Assembly (NCBI RefSeq): GCF_023028345.1
Contig: NZ_CP095489.1
Coordinates: forward strand, 35,425-99,424
DNA from: Halorientalis marina
GTDB taxonomy: Archaea; Halobacteriota; Halobacteria; Halobacteriales; Haloarculaceae
DNA: 64,000 nt
Reading direction: 5' to 3'
Both the position numbers and the translations under genes were made by a program. Below are positions 34,771-45,200 of the stretch, one piece after another. The stretch's first letter is position 1, and each line of letters starts with the position of its first letter. Under the pieces are notes generated by a model that made no database searches, was not told where the DNA came from, and saw nothing but the letters and a program-made list of their open reading frames with translations.

Positions 34771-35193
34771 ATGTGTGCTAAGGTCCCCTCCGGCGAGACG
34801 CCGGCCAGTACTGAGGAATCGACGTCCGTCATTCGGATCATCCACAGGTCCATCGGCCCGATTCTGCTGGCGCTCCTCCCGCTGATCTTGTTCGTGGGGA
34901 CGGCGGCCGCACAGTCGGATCCAGGGAGCGCCTTCTGTGACTCGAACATGGCCGACACCATCCAGAACATCTTCACCATCATCCAGTTCGGTGGGCCGCT
35001 CATCGGCGGCGTCCTCGCGCTCGGCGCGACGGTGGCGATCCCGTTCACCCGTCGCTCGGACTGGAAGAAGGAGATGAAATCTGTCCGGAATCAGGGCCTG
35101 CTCTGGGGCGTGATCGTCGCCCCCCTCGGGACGGAGATCGTCCAGTTCATCCTGAACAACATCGTGGTCGGTGGCACGAGTTGTGGGTTCTAA
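34771..35193 (+). CDS. VirB2/TrbC-like pilin subunit
   Basis: A 140-residue protein. It has a signal-like hydrophobic stretch (SIGPILLALLPLILFVGTAAAQS) with an AQS cleavage-type end near residue 48. Two further hydrophobic segments follow (IIQFGGPLIGGVLALGATVAI and LLWGVIVAPLGTEIVQFIL), separated by a short basic loop (TRRSDWKKEM). This is the architecture of VirB2/TrbC pilins of type IV secretion systems. Two Cys residues may form a disulphide outside. It is the first gene of the operon leading to VirB6-, VirB4- and VirD4-like proteins. Assignment rests on topology and context because pilin sequences diverge. Confidence 0.65.
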   Translation: MCAKVPSGETPASTEESTSVIRIIHRSIGPILLALLPLILFVGTAAAQSDPGSAFCDSNMADTIQNIFTIIQFGGPLIGGVLALGATVAIPFTRRSDWKKEMKSVRNQGLLWGVIVAPLGTEIVQFILNNIVVGGTSCGF

Positions 35194-36874
35194 CTACGCA
35201 CCAGGATTCGCACTCGTCATGTCCGCCGTCCTCGTCGCATCGACAGCCGCCGTTCCAGTGGCCGCCCATCCCCCGAATAGTACTGACCACGGCGTCCCGG
35301 AGGAGACCTTTCACAAACTGTGGTCGGGGGATCAAGACGGTGCGACCGACGGTGCGAATCTGAGTAACGGGTCGGCGGTCGAGCAGCTTGGCGAGGGGAC
35401 TGATGTCCCGTTCGATTCACCACCACGGGCGGTCGAGCAATGGAACCGGGGCGACCACCAGGAGTTCCCGGCCACCAACAGTTCCGTGTCGATTCATCCA
35501 CCAGATGCGGACCTCACCAGCGACCAGTTCATCAAGGAAGCCTATACTGAGGTGTTCGCCGTTCAGCCGTCCACCCGAGCGCGCCTCTCGTCGTCCAGAC
35601 AGCCGCTTTACGTCGCTCCAGACGGGACACTCCGCGGGACCGTAGATTACCGGGTGGCAGTGCCGCCTGACGACACCTCCGGCGATCGACGCGTCTACTG
35701 GAGTCTGGAGAGCCATCAGGTTGAGGGGACGAGACTCCTCGTCGACGGCGACGAAGAGACGACGGCTGGTGGTTCCCACACGCCGGCACTGTCGTACTCC
35801 TTGGATGGATACGCTGGCGAGGACCATCAGCTCACGCTCCAGGCGAACATCTCGGTCCGACTTCGGAAGGAGGTCGAAGTTTGTACCGCTCACAACGACG
35901 AAGGCGATTGTACCAACTGGGAGAGTTCCGTTTCATACCCGACCGAGACCGTCACGGTAACCGATTCCATCGAGGTCACGAAGTACGACCTCGCGGTATC
36001 AGGGTTCATCGCGGAGTATCCGAACGGTGATCTCGGCCTCGTCGTTTACAAGAACCAGCCGTGGCTCGGCTACCAGTTGCCCAACGGTGACGTCCGAGGT
36101 GTCTGGCGGTTCTACTCAGCCCGAGACAAGGACTGGGATACGCTGGTCTACAGCTCGGACGACGGACAGCGGACCGCCCACTCACCGCTCCATCCACACC
36201 AGGTGAACGCGTACCCCATCGAGACGGGGCCGACGCCGTCGCCCCGCCGGAACGTGACAATACTGGATGTGTACGGGACGTCGACGTCGCCGCCGACGCT
36301 CCCGTCGAACGTTCACCTGGACGTTCTCACGGAATCGTACACGGCCAGCTACGGCATCGCGACGCGAGCCACGACCAACGAACAGCCCGAGACTGTCCGT
36401 GCGTGGGGTCTGGTCAGAGGGGTTGAGGCGGAACGACCCGCCGATGAGTTCGCTCGAATCCAGATCTACGAGAGCAACCTCTCCCTAGAGGTGGTGAACC
36501 AGACCGAAGATACGGTCACTGTCCGGGTTACGCTCCTGAACGCGAATACCGATGCACCAATCAACACCGCCGAACGGGACGGCTACGTTGTCGTCAACGG
36601 GCAGCGGGTGAACACGACCGGGAACGGAACCGTCAGGATGACGATTGAACGTTCCCCTGGCGGTGTTTCAGCCCGATACGAACCCGGCCACTGGTGGCTC
36701 AATCCTCCCGGCTATACCGGCGACTCGGATACCGTCTTGCTGCAAGGCTCGGTGCTCCAGCTGGTGTCGACGCTGTTCCGGATCGGCGTTCCCGTCTCGC
36801 TGTTCCTCCTTGCAGTGTTCTTCATTGATCGGATTACAGGGTGGCGTATCTGGCCCCCGTGGAGGTCACTATAA
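35171..36874 (+). CDS. secreted surface protein of the conjugation operon
   Basis: A 567-residue protein with an N-terminal signal peptide (FALVMSAVLVASTAAVPVAAHP), a long beta-rich extracellular part and one C-terminal membrane helix (LVSTLFRIGVPVSLFLLAVFFI) with a short basic tail. Cys pairs (VCTAHNDEGDCTNW) suggest a small disulphide loop. The start used is GTG at 35171, overlapping the pilin gene by 23 bases; an ATG at 35219 is the alternative. The position between pilin-like and lipoprotein genes suggests an adhesin or external channel component. I do not recognise a family. Confidence 0.75.
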   Translation: MARVVGSNYAPGFALVMSAVLVASTAAVPVAAHPPNSTDHGVPEETFHKLWSGDQDGATDGANLSNGSAVEQLGEGTDVPFDSPPRAVEQWNRGDHQEFPATNSSVSIHPPDADLTSDQFIKEAYTEVFAVQPSTRARLSSSRQPLYVAPDGTLRGTVDYRVAVPPDDTSGDRRVYWSLESHQVEGTRLLVDGDEETTAGGSHTPALSYSLDGYAGEDHQLTLQANISVRLRKEVEVCTAHNDEGDCTNWESSVSYPTETVTVTDSIEVTKYDLAVSGFIAEYPNGDLGLVVYKNQPWLGYQLPNGDVRGVWRFYSARDKDWDTLVYSSDDGQRTAHSPLHPHQVNAYPIETGPTPSPRRNVTILDVYGTSTSPPTLPSNVHLDVLTESYTASYGIATRATTNEQPETVRAWGLVRGVEAERPADEFARIQIYESNLSLEVVNQTEDTVTVRVTLLNANTDAPINTAERDGYVVVNGQRVNTTGNGTVRMTIERSPGGVSARYEPGHWWLNPPGYTGDSDTVLLQGSVLQLVSTLFRIGVPVSLFLLAVFFIDRITGWRIWPPWRSL

Positions 36875-37776
36875 TGATCAGAGAACATTCAGAATCCCAT
36901 GACCGGAATTCGGAACGGTGGATTAGTCGACGCCGTCTTTTGGCTTCGTTTGGAACAGCCCTGCTTGCAGGAGTAGCAGGGTGTTCCGGAACCGATGGTC
37001 CCGGCAACCAGACTGAATCCCCAACAGATTCGTCCTCAACGTCGCCGTCTACAGATTCGGTATTTGAGGAAATCAGCTTCGCGGGACCCAACCTCGTGGT
37101 GACGCTGGCTGGTGATCACGACGTCGACCAACTCAATCTGATTGGTCCAGATGGTACTACGTTCGAACAGTCAACCGTTGCACAGGGAGCTACAAGAGTC
37201 GAAATACAGATCGTCTTCAAGACTGGTGGGACGTACTCTGCCGGCAAGTACGAGTTAGTCGCCGTTTCGGGCGAGACATCTGAGTCGATGTCGCTGGAGA
37301 TCCGGCCCGATATCCAGATTGTCGATGTCGAACCGGAGTTCGATGAAGATGATGGCTACAGTAGTGGTCGGCTCTTTGTGACGGTCGAAAACGTCGGTAC
37401 TGGTCCCTCTTGGGTGTATAATATTGGCTTCCGGAATGCGCCGTATCGGAACGCACCTGAGGTCATCGAAGGAGACGGCGTTGCTGATACAACGTTCGAG
37501 CGTCCGGAGGCGAGCGAAGAATTCCTCAGCCCCGGTACTGAACGGGAATTCCTGAAACAACGGGGTGTTCTCGTCATCGATGACAACGACGATGTCTCAT
37601 GTGAGAGTGATACTGCAGAATTAACCGTCGTTGTTCAGACCCCACACGGAGATATTGAGCAACCGGTTCGGGCGGAACTGTCCGGTGGATACCACATCGA
37701 CGACCAAGGCGCGATCCAACACCCGTGTAAAGACGTCCAGATTGAACTACTGGACGGGGGTGGAGACAATGCGTAG
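36874..37776 (+). CDS. Tat-exported lipoprotein
   Basis: A 300-residue protein with a twin-arginine signal (SRRRLLASFGTALLAGVAGC): RR at 19-21 and the lipobox Cys near residue 37. A Ser/Thr-rich linker and two beta-sandwich-like domains follow (ISFAGPNLVVTLAGDHDVDQLNLIGPDG and IQIVDVEPEFDEDDG...VTVENVGTGPSWV). Tat export of lipoproteins is usual in haloarchaea. The ATG overlaps the preceding stop (TAATG), so it is translationally coupled within the operon. It may be an accessory outer component of the secretion apparatus. Confidence 0.8.
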   Translation: MIREHSESHDRNSERWISRRRLLASFGTALLAGVAGCSGTDGPGNQTESPTDSSSTSPSTDSVFEEISFAGPNLVVTLAGDHDVDQLNLIGPDGTTFEQSTVAQGATRVEIQIVFKTGGTYSAGKYELVAVSGETSESMSLEIRPDIQIVDVEPEFDEDDGYSSGRLFVTVENVGTGPSWVYNIGFRNAPYRNAPEVIEGDGVADTTFERPEASEEFLSPGTEREFLKQRGVLVIDDNDDVSCESDTAELTVVVQTPHGDIEQPVRAELSGGYHIDDQGAIQHPCKDVQIELLDGGGDNA

Positions 37777-39142
37777 TCCCGTTCGATTCCTAATTCGCTC
37801 TATCGTCGTCTCCTTCGGGCTACTGAGTACAGGCACTGCTCCGGTTTTAGCTCAAAGTGATGGGGGCAGCGATGGCGGTGCTCTTGGAGACATTATCATC
37901 AACGCTATCCAAGAACTCCTTGAGATACTCTTCAGTCCCATAGAGACCGTCATCGAGAACCACGGTGATGCAGTCTTACGGACAGTGGTGGGTACTCCCC
38001 ATCCAGATTCGGTGTTCAATCAGCCCACGAACGCAGCGTGGCCTGGAATTTACGACTACTACTGGGAGATGATCATCCCGCTTTCGCTATCGCTGTACGG
38101 CCTCTCAATCGGCATTGTCATCTTCCTTGAATCGACGAGTCACTTGTTCAACGGATACCACCGTTCGAAGCTCAAGAAACGTGCCTTCGCCGGACTTCTC
38201 GGTATTCTATCGTGGTGGTGGATCGCAGCGCTATCGTTGCGGTTGATGGATGCATTAGCTGGGTTCCTCGTCCCCTCAGTGTCAGAAATCTCGCTATTCC
38301 AGACGCTGTCGTTCACTGGGATGGGCGTGCTTGGCACGGTCGTCGCTCTCTCAACGAATTTGCTCCTATTCGTGTTGATCGGCCTGATTTACCTCGCGAG
38401 ACAGCTGGCACTCTACCTATTCGTGTTCCTGATGCCACTACTCATTGTATTCTGGATCCCTGGCGTCGGACCGTTCGCCCTAGTCTCGAAATTCATGAAG
38501 AAGTTGGCCGGATTCTACGTCCCTTTCCTGTTTATGACGGTTCCAGTTGCTCTCCTGTTCCGTCTCGGGGACATTTTGGGAACGAGTTTCGGCCCCTCAG
38601 CTGGTGAGTTCGGGGCTTGGTTGACGGCACTCGTTATCCCGCTTCTCGCCGTTGCCTCTCCGTTTGTTTTGTTCTGGCAGGCCGGAGCGTTGTTCTTCAT
38701 CGCCGACAGGGCGGCCAGACATATGTCTGCTGAGAAGGCCCGTAGTCGGTTGTCTAGAGGGCGTGAACAAGTCCAATCAGCCAAACAGGGTGGGAGAAAC
38801 TTCGTTCGAGGAGTGCGCGATGAACCCGCAGTCAAGAGCGGTGGCCAATACGTCTTGAACTCTGGTGATTCGAGAGCCCACTCTACCGGCCAACGACTCA
38901 ATACGACTGGCTCTCGCCTCCGTGAAGCGATCAGCGACGGCAGTGGTGGAGGGGGAGGAAACAGCGGAGGCGGAGACCTCGACGGCGGAAGTGATGGTTC
39001 TACGGCCGGCTCCACCACCAGCGAGGATAGTAGTGGGAACGACGGAGGCGAGGAATTCGATCGTGACGATGCGTTCCGGGACCCCCAGACTCGAAACCGG
39101 AATCGAGATTCAGCAGATGACCCGCCACGCTACATCCACTAA
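37769..39142 (+). CDS. VirB6/TrbL-like polytopic membrane protein
   Basis: A 457-residue protein: signal-like N terminus (FLIRSIVVSFGLLSTGTAPVLAQS), then six to eight hydrophobic segments (MIIPLSLSLYGLSIGIVIFL, AFAGLLGILSWWWIAALSL, GMGVLGTVVALSTNLLLFVLIGLIY, LALYLFVFLMPLLIVFWI, FYVPFLFMTVPVALLF, LTALVIPLLAVASPFVLF). A hydrophilic C-terminal tail is rich in Gly, Ser and Asp. This is the plan of VirB6/TrbL channel proteins. The ATG at 37769 overlaps the preceding gene by 8 bases. The Gly/Ser tail is disordered and probably cytoplasmic. Confidence 0.78.
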   Translation: MRSPVRFLIRSIVVSFGLLSTGTAPVLAQSDGGSDGGALGDIIINAIQELLEILFSPIETVIENHGDAVLRTVVGTPHPDSVFNQPTNAAWPGIYDYYWEMIIPLSLSLYGLSIGIVIFLESTSHLFNGYHRSKLKKRAFAGLLGILSWWWIAALSLRLMDALAGFLVPSVSEISLFQTLSFTGMGVLGTVVALSTNLLLFVLIGLIYLARQLALYLFVFLMPLLIVFWIPGVGPFALVSKFMKKLAGFYVPFLFMTVPVALLFRLGDILGTSFGPSAGEFGAWLTALVIPLLAVASPFVLFWQAGALFFIADRAARHMSAEKARSRLSRGREQVQSAKQGGRNFVRGVRDEPAVKSGGQYVLNSGDSRAHSTGQRLNTTGSRLREAISDGSGGGGGNSGGGDLDGGSDGSTAGSTTSEDSSGNDGGEEFDRDDAFRDPQTRNRNRDSADDPPRYIH

Positions 39143-39148
39143 CAACCT

Positions 39149-40162
39149 ATGAGCTCCGCAACTGACCCCGCAAAACGCATTCCGAAGTCGCTCGGTACCG
39201 ACACTCAGTTCCTCGGGAAGTACTCGCTGACGGACCTCGCCGTCGCGGGCCTTCCCGGCGTACTGGTAGTCTTGGTGACGCAGGTCGTCATCCCACCGTC
39301 ACTCACCGTTCGCGGCATTCCGGTGTCCGCCCTCACGATCCCACTCGCAGCGATTGCGATCGCCTTCGGTGGGCTGTTCGTTTACCTCACGCCAGGGTAC
39401 ACCAACAGTCTCGACTGGCTCGGCTTGTTCGTGAACTTCCATCGCAGCGAGACGGAGATCGCCCACGAGGAAGCGAAGGAGTACACCCACGTCGAGCGCG
39501 TCTACCCGCGACACAACGCCATCGAACGGACGGATCGGGCCCTTGTCGGAGCCGTTCAGGTGTCGCCACCGACGATGGCGCTCGCGACCGACGAGGAGTG
39601 GGCCCAGAAGGCGGAGGCATTCCAGGACTTCGTCAATACGACCGTCGAGTTCCCGATCCAGATTTACTCGACGACGCAGGCCTTCCCCGCCGACGAGTAC
39701 GTCGGGCGGTACGAAGACCGGTTGAGCGACCCGGACGTCAAATCGAACGAGAAACTCCAGGCGCTCATCGAGCACTACGTCGACTGGTACGACCGGGAGC
39801 TGGCGCAGCGTCAGATGACCATTCGCGACCACTACGTCCTGATTCCGGTGCGACCTGAGGAGGTCCGATACGAACGGGCCAGCCTCCTCGAAAAGCTCGC
39901 TGGGATTCCTGTACTGGGCATCCTCGTCCAGATTGTCACGGCGCCGCCGGAGGAGGAAGAGCGAGCCGCGATGCTCGAGGAACTGGACGAGCGGCGCCGG
40001 CGGGTCGAGCGCGGCCTCCGCGGCATCGAGGGGTGTGACACGCGCCCCGTTGATGCGGCCGAACTCACCCGCCTCATCGCGGAATACTGGACCGGCACGG
40101 AAATCGAGTACGGCGACCCCGAACAGGTGCTTCGAACGTCCCCCGTCATCAACAAGTCATGA
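39149..40162 (+). CDS. VirB3/PrgI-like membrane protein fused to a VirB4 N-terminal-like domain
   Basis: A 337-residue protein. Two hydrophobic segments near the N terminus (LAVAGLPGVLVVLVTQVVI and VSALTIPLAAIAIAFGGLFVYL) match PrgI/VirB3-type proteins. The following 200 residues (AIERTDRALVGAVQVSPPTMALATDEEW, IQIYSTTQAFPADEYV, IRDHYVLIPVRPEEV) resemble the N-terminal domain of VirB4 ATPases. It ends in an ATGA overlap with the VirB4 gene. A single-protein combination of VirB3 with part of VirB4 would recruit the ATPase to the channel. Confidence 0.75.
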   Translation: MSSATDPAKRIPKSLGTDTQFLGKYSLTDLAVAGLPGVLVVLVTQVVIPPSLTVRGIPVSALTIPLAAIAIAFGGLFVYLTPGYTNSLDWLGLFVNFHRSETEIAHEEAKEYTHVERVYPRHNAIERTDRALVGAVQVSPPTMALATDEEWAQKAEAFQDFVNTTVEFPIQIYSTTQAFPADEYVGRYEDRLSDPDVKSNEKLQALIEHYVDWYDRELAQRQMTIRDHYVLIPVRPEEVRYERASLLEKLAGIPVLGILVQIVTAPPEEEERAAMLEELDERRRRVERGLRGIEGCDTRPVDAAELTRLIAEYWTGTEIEYGDPEQVLRTSPVINKS

Positions 40163-42243
40163 TTGGAAACCTGCTTCCGTTCACCAGCTCGGATAGTTCG
40201 GAAACCGACGATGAGGCCACGGCAGACGAGGGCCCCGACGAAGAGGGGGAAGATGCTGAATCACAGTTTACCGTGGACTACGAGGCCGACGGTGAGGCAG
40301 TCGACGGCATCCCCGAGATCCATCAGACCGTCGTCTCACCGTCGAGTATCGAGCGAACGCCCAGCGCCCTCCGGACTGACACCCAGTGGGCGCAGAGTCT
40401 GTGGGTCGGTGAGTATCCCGATGCTCCGATGGATGGCTTCCTCGAAAAACTGTACGCGGCCGCCGAGACCCAACAGACAGATGTCAGCATCCACATCGAT
40501 CCTCGTGATACGCGAGAGACGTTGGATTCGCTGGAGAATAAGATCGAGGACCTCGAAGCCGACTACGAGTACCTGACCGAGAAGCATCGTGCGAGTGCCC
40601 GGGGCGTCGAGAAAGACCTCGAGGACCACCAGGAGATGTACGACGTCCTTCGGAACACGACGATGCAGGCGTTCGACGTCTCGATGTATCTCACGGTCAG
40701 GGGCAACGATCGCGAGAACATCGACGCCGAGTCGGTGTCGACGACAGCCCGACAAGCGCCTGCGAATCTGACGCCGGTGACGCCCCGGTGGTCACAGCTG
40801 AAGACGTTCACCTCAGCGAGCCCGATCGCCCTGGATCAGTTCAACGAGACGCTCGACAGCAAGACGCCGATGCTCGGCGGGGCGGTCGGCGCGATGTTCC
40901 CCTTCGTTTCCGGTGCGTTTGCGGAACCCGGCATCGAGTACGGAACGTACGCGCTGAATTCGAGTCCGCTCATCCTCGACCGCTTCAAGCGGCAAACCGG
41001 CTACTGTATGATGGTTATCGGCCGGCTCGGCGCGGGCAAATCGTTCGCGACGAAGCTCCGGCTGGTGCGGCGGGCGATGTTCGACGAGGATACAGTCGTT
41101 ATTATGCTCGACCCGATGCGGGGGTTCGCCGGCGTCAACGAGGCGCTCGATGGCGAGCGGATCACGGTCGGTGGCCGACGGGGGCTGAACCCGCTGGAAA
41201 TCAAACCGACGCCCGACCACGTCCTGCAGGAGGTCGACGACATCGACCCGTGGGGCGAACAGATCAACTGGGTGATGACCTTCTTCGCGACGTTCTTCGA
41301 GCACGTCGCAGACCATCCACTCGGTGAGCGCAACCAGACGCTCCGGCGGGCCGTCCAGGAAGCCTACGAGAAGCGCGGGATCACCCGCGATCCGGAGACG
41401 CACACCCGGGACTCGCCCACCATACACGACGTCATCACGGTCCTCGAAGAGATGGTCGAAGACCCCGAGGAGTACGGGTACGTCACGGATGGGGAGCAGG
41501 AAGCCGTCCAGTCCGATGCCCAGTCGCTACTCAAGGATCTCCGCCCGTCGTTCCGCGAGGGTGGTGAACTCGAGAACCTTGCTCGCCCCTCGGAGTTCGA
41601 CCTCGATTCGAAGGTCATCTACCTCGATCTCCATCAGGAGGAGGGGACACGTGGCCGGGCGGAGACCAGCCTGATGATGCAGGTGCTGTTCAACAGCGTC
41701 TACGAACGGGTCAAGCAGACCGACAAGCGCGTCGTCTTCTGTATCGACGAGGCGCACTACCTGATGAACGACGCCGTCTCGCTGGACTTCCTGGAGACGG
41801 CCGTCCGGCACAGCCGCCATTTCGATCTGAGCCTCGAATTCATCACGCAAACAGGGGGCGAATTCGCGCTGACGCCGGAGGCACGCACCATCGCGAACCT
41901 CTGTTCGTTGACTGTCCTCCACCGCGTCAACGAGGAGAAAGAGAAGATCGCCAAGTGGTTCGATCTCAGCGAACGGCAGGTGAACTGGGTCACCTCCGCG
42001 AAGGCCGGAGAAGACGAGGACGGCTACTCGGAAGCGCTGGTCGGCATCGACCAGGAGGGCTGGTTCCCACTCCGAATTCGGGCGAGCGACTATGAGGCCC
42101 ACGTCATCGACGGCGGCGCTGCGGACGTGGCCGAACTCGAGCCAGAACCGACGACGAGCGTGACGAATCCAGATAGCCGACCCGCCGGCACGCGTGCCGA
42201 CGGCGGTGAACAGACTGGCACTACTTCTCAGGAGGATGACTGA
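40159..42243 (+). CDS. VirB4-family conjugation ATPase
   Basis: A 694-residue ATPase. Walker A is VIGRLGAGKSFATKL near residue 286 and Walker B RVVFCIDEAHYLMND near 526, followed by QTGGEF. The C-terminal Arg/Gln region has VSLDFLETAVRHSRHFDLSLEFITQ and LTVLHRVNEEKEKIAKWFDLSERQ. It contains the N-terminal linker with a coiled-coil segment (DSLENKIEDLEADYEYLTEKHRA). VirB4 powers assembly of the pilus and translocation in type IV secretion. It overlaps both neighbours by four and eight bases, so the operon is strongly coupled. The N-terminal acidic tail is haloarchaeal. Confidence 0.92.
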   Translation: MIGNLLPFTSSDSSETDDEATADEGPDEEGEDAESQFTVDYEADGEAVDGIPEIHQTVVSPSSIERTPSALRTDTQWAQSLWVGEYPDAPMDGFLEKLYAAAETQQTDVSIHIDPRDTRETLDSLENKIEDLEADYEYLTEKHRASARGVEKDLEDHQEMYDVLRNTTMQAFDVSMYLTVRGNDRENIDAESVSTTARQAPANLTPVTPRWSQLKTFTSASPIALDQFNETLDSKTPMLGGAVGAMFPFVSGAFAEPGIEYGTYALNSSPLILDRFKRQTGYCMMVIGRLGAGKSFATKLRLVRRAMFDEDTVVIMLDPMRGFAGVNEALDGERITVGGRRGLNPLEIKPTPDHVLQEVDDIDPWGEQINWVMTFFATFFEHVADHPLGERNQTLRRAVQEAYEKRGITRDPETHTRDSPTIHDVITVLEEMVEDPEEYGYVTDGEQEAVQSDAQSLLKDLRPSFREGGELENLARPSEFDLDSKVIYLDLHQEEGTRGRAETSLMMQVLFNSVYERVKQTDKRVVFCIDEAHYLMNDAVSLDFLETAVRHSRHFDLSLEFITQTGGEFALTPEARTIANLCSLTVLHRVNEEKEKIAKWFDLSERQVNWVTSAKAGEDEDGYSEALVGIDQEGWFPLRIRASDYEAHVIDGGAADVAELEPEPTTSVTNPDSRPAGTRADGGEQTGTTSQEDD

Positions 42244-45200
42244 GCAGACCCCGTCAGAACTCCCGGCAGTGGCTAACGGCGACGAGTACATCCGGATCAC
42301 TCCCTCCCGGAGCGATCTCGCGCCGGAGACCGTCGTCCGTCAGCTGGCCGGCCTCCACGGCCTTGACGCTGGCAACGACGGACTTCTCGCAAGTATCGGT
42401 CCCCTCGGCGATCCGCCACCGGTGTTCGAGTTCCTCGCAGTGAGTGAGGGGGCAGACGAGCCGGTCGAGTTCTATTACGGAGTCGACCGCCGGTTGGATG
42501 CCTTCGAGGAACGCCTCCGAACGCTGTATCCGCCGACCGTCACGTTCGAGCGGGTCACCCTTGACTTGGAAACGAAGCTACTCCCATCGACAGCAGGCCC
42601 GTCTCAGGACCACAGTGCCGGAGGAGACGATAGCCACGGAATGAACCCCAGGACAGCTGAGGAATCCTCCGGAGACCCGAATTCGGATTCAGAGCCCGTG
42701 ACTCTCTTCGATTCGACGGGGCAGGAACCGGTCGGTGATGGGGGAAGTGTGCTGTCGGAGAGCTCTACGTCGCAGGACGAGGATGGGGATCTGTTCGAGA
42801 CCGATTCGAGTGACGAGTCCACAGCGGCTGGTCCGTCCGACTCCGAACTCGATGCCGATCACCAGCGGGCTCATACGCAACCGACCGTCGATGAGACGAC
42901 CCCACTCGGAATCAGCTGGCACGGGCAGGCTACCCGGCGGGAAGACTGGATGACGACACTACCCCAATTCACGAATACGGAAGACGACGATGACGATCAC
43001 GCTCGGGCCCCGCTCGCGTCACTCATCGATCAGCTGACCCGGGCCGAACACCCGATCGCCTTCCAGGTACTCTTTCAGCGGAAATCGGACTGGACGCACG
43101 AGGCACGAGAGCGCCAGCGGAAGCTCCGTGAAGGCGAAGACCGAGTCGTCGACTGGTTCTTCGGAGAACTCCTTGGAAACACGGAGAACGAACCACAGAG
43201 TCCGTCGAACACCGGGCGACAGCGTCGGTATCTCGACATCGGTGGGCGGGAGCGAGTGGAGGCTATCGACGAGAAGGAGCCACAGCACACGTTCACGGTG
43301 AATATGCGGGCGCTTTCGCTCGTGACTTCCGACCGACAACGAGAGCGGGTTGACCATCGTCTCGACGATATCGGGTCGGTATTCGATCACCTGAACGGGC
43401 CACACTATCGGCTCCGACCGAAGCGCGTCCGCCGTGGGCTTCGGAAGGGGCGGCGGGCCAAGAAGCACGCCGACCGGGTACTCGACGCTACGTTGGCTAC
43501 CAAGAGCGGCTGGCGGAAGACCCGTCCCGATCTCGTCCTTGGCCCGGCTGAGTTGGCGAACTTCGTGGTCGTCCCGCCGGCGACCGACCTCACGACTGAG
43601 GGTGGGCGGGGATCCGACGCCGAACCTGAGAGCCGGACGCCCCTGCCACTCCCGGCGCAGGACCATATGGATGCGTTCACGGACTCCGGGATGGCGATCG
43701 GCCGCGGGCTCGGGGAGGACGGCACGCCCACGTCAGAGCCGATGCGGATTCCTCCGCATTTGCTGCCGTTCCACGTCGGCCGGTTTGCGAAGAGCGGCGC
43801 CGGTAAATCGGTCGCGCTGATCAACGACGCGCTCTCCCTGTACGACCATACCACGGGCCCAGTGTTCCTCATCGACTCCAAGGGCGGGAACCTCCCCGAG
43901 AACTATATGCGGGCTCACGCGAAGCGGTTCGGGACTGAGGACCTCGAGGAGAACGTCCTCCACTTCTCGGTGCCTGACATCCTGCCTGGCTTCGCGTTCT
44001 TCGACATTACGCCGGCGCTCGAGGATGGAGTCCGTCGCGTCGACGCGATTCAGGACAAGGCCGACCACTACGAAGAGCTCATCAAGCTCGTGATGGGGCC
44101 GGAGCGGTACGAGGACGCCATCGCCTCGCCGACGCTCATCAAGTACCTCATCAAGGCAATGTACGACGAGGAGTACGGCCTCGAAAACGGACATTTCCGG
44201 CAGGATACGAACTACTTCACCCACGACCAGTTCGAGCAGGCGGTGACCCAGTTCCACGCCGCCGGGCCACCAGATTCGACACCCGAAGATGCACCGCGAG
44301 CCAGCGACCCGCAAGTCGCGGAGAAACTTGAGCGACACCTTCGCTCGAACCCGGCGACGTTCTCGAACGTCGTGAGCGGCATCAGCAACCGGATGGACTA
44401 CATCACGCAGGACGCCCACCTCCGCCGGATCTTCAACAATACCCAGTCGCAATTCGACTTCCGCGACCTCCTCGACGAGGACAAGGTAGTCATCTTCGAC
44501 CTCGGTGATCTCCGCGACGAGGCCGCTCGCGTGATGACCGGCGTCATCCTGACACAACTCTATGACGCTGTCAAGCGTCGTGACGGCGACAAGCTGGCCC
44601 GCAAGCCAGACAATTACGTGGCGAACCTGCTCATCGACGAAGCGTCATCGGTCGTCGTCTCGGATACGCTGACGACGCTGCTCGAAAAGGGGCGGGAGTT
44701 CCGGCTGTCCATCGAACTCGTGACGCAGTTCCCTGAGCAGATGAAGGAGGCTGGCAACCGCGAGGTCTACCTGAACGTCCTGAACAACATCGGCAGTCCG
44801 CTCGTCGGGAAGATCGCCGTCGACGCCGACATCGCCGAGGCACTCTCACACGAGGCGATGGATCCCGTCGAATTCAAGAATCGGATCAGTTCGCTCCCGC
44901 GTGGCGAGTGGATCGCCCAGCTCCCGAGTCCGGAATTCGGCGAAACCGGTCCCGACCCATTCAGTATCGAACCCCTCCCGATTCCGCCCGGTCATCCCGA
45001 TAGCGAGCAGCCTCTGACTGGTGCGCAGGAAGAGCGATTCCAGGATGCCCTAGAGGCCGTTCACGAGCATACCCGAGAGGAGTACGGGGTGGCTGTCGGG
45101 ACGACCGTGGAGAGCCGTGACGCTGCGACTGACGTCGCTCTGGAGAACGCGGATGACCTACCGTTGGAAGTCGCGATGGCCCGTGCGATCCGCGCCGTCC

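Noticed and set aside
41324..41674. Plus-strand frame within the VirB4 gene
   Set aside because: Overlapping shadow frame with Arg/Ser-rich product and no own start signal.
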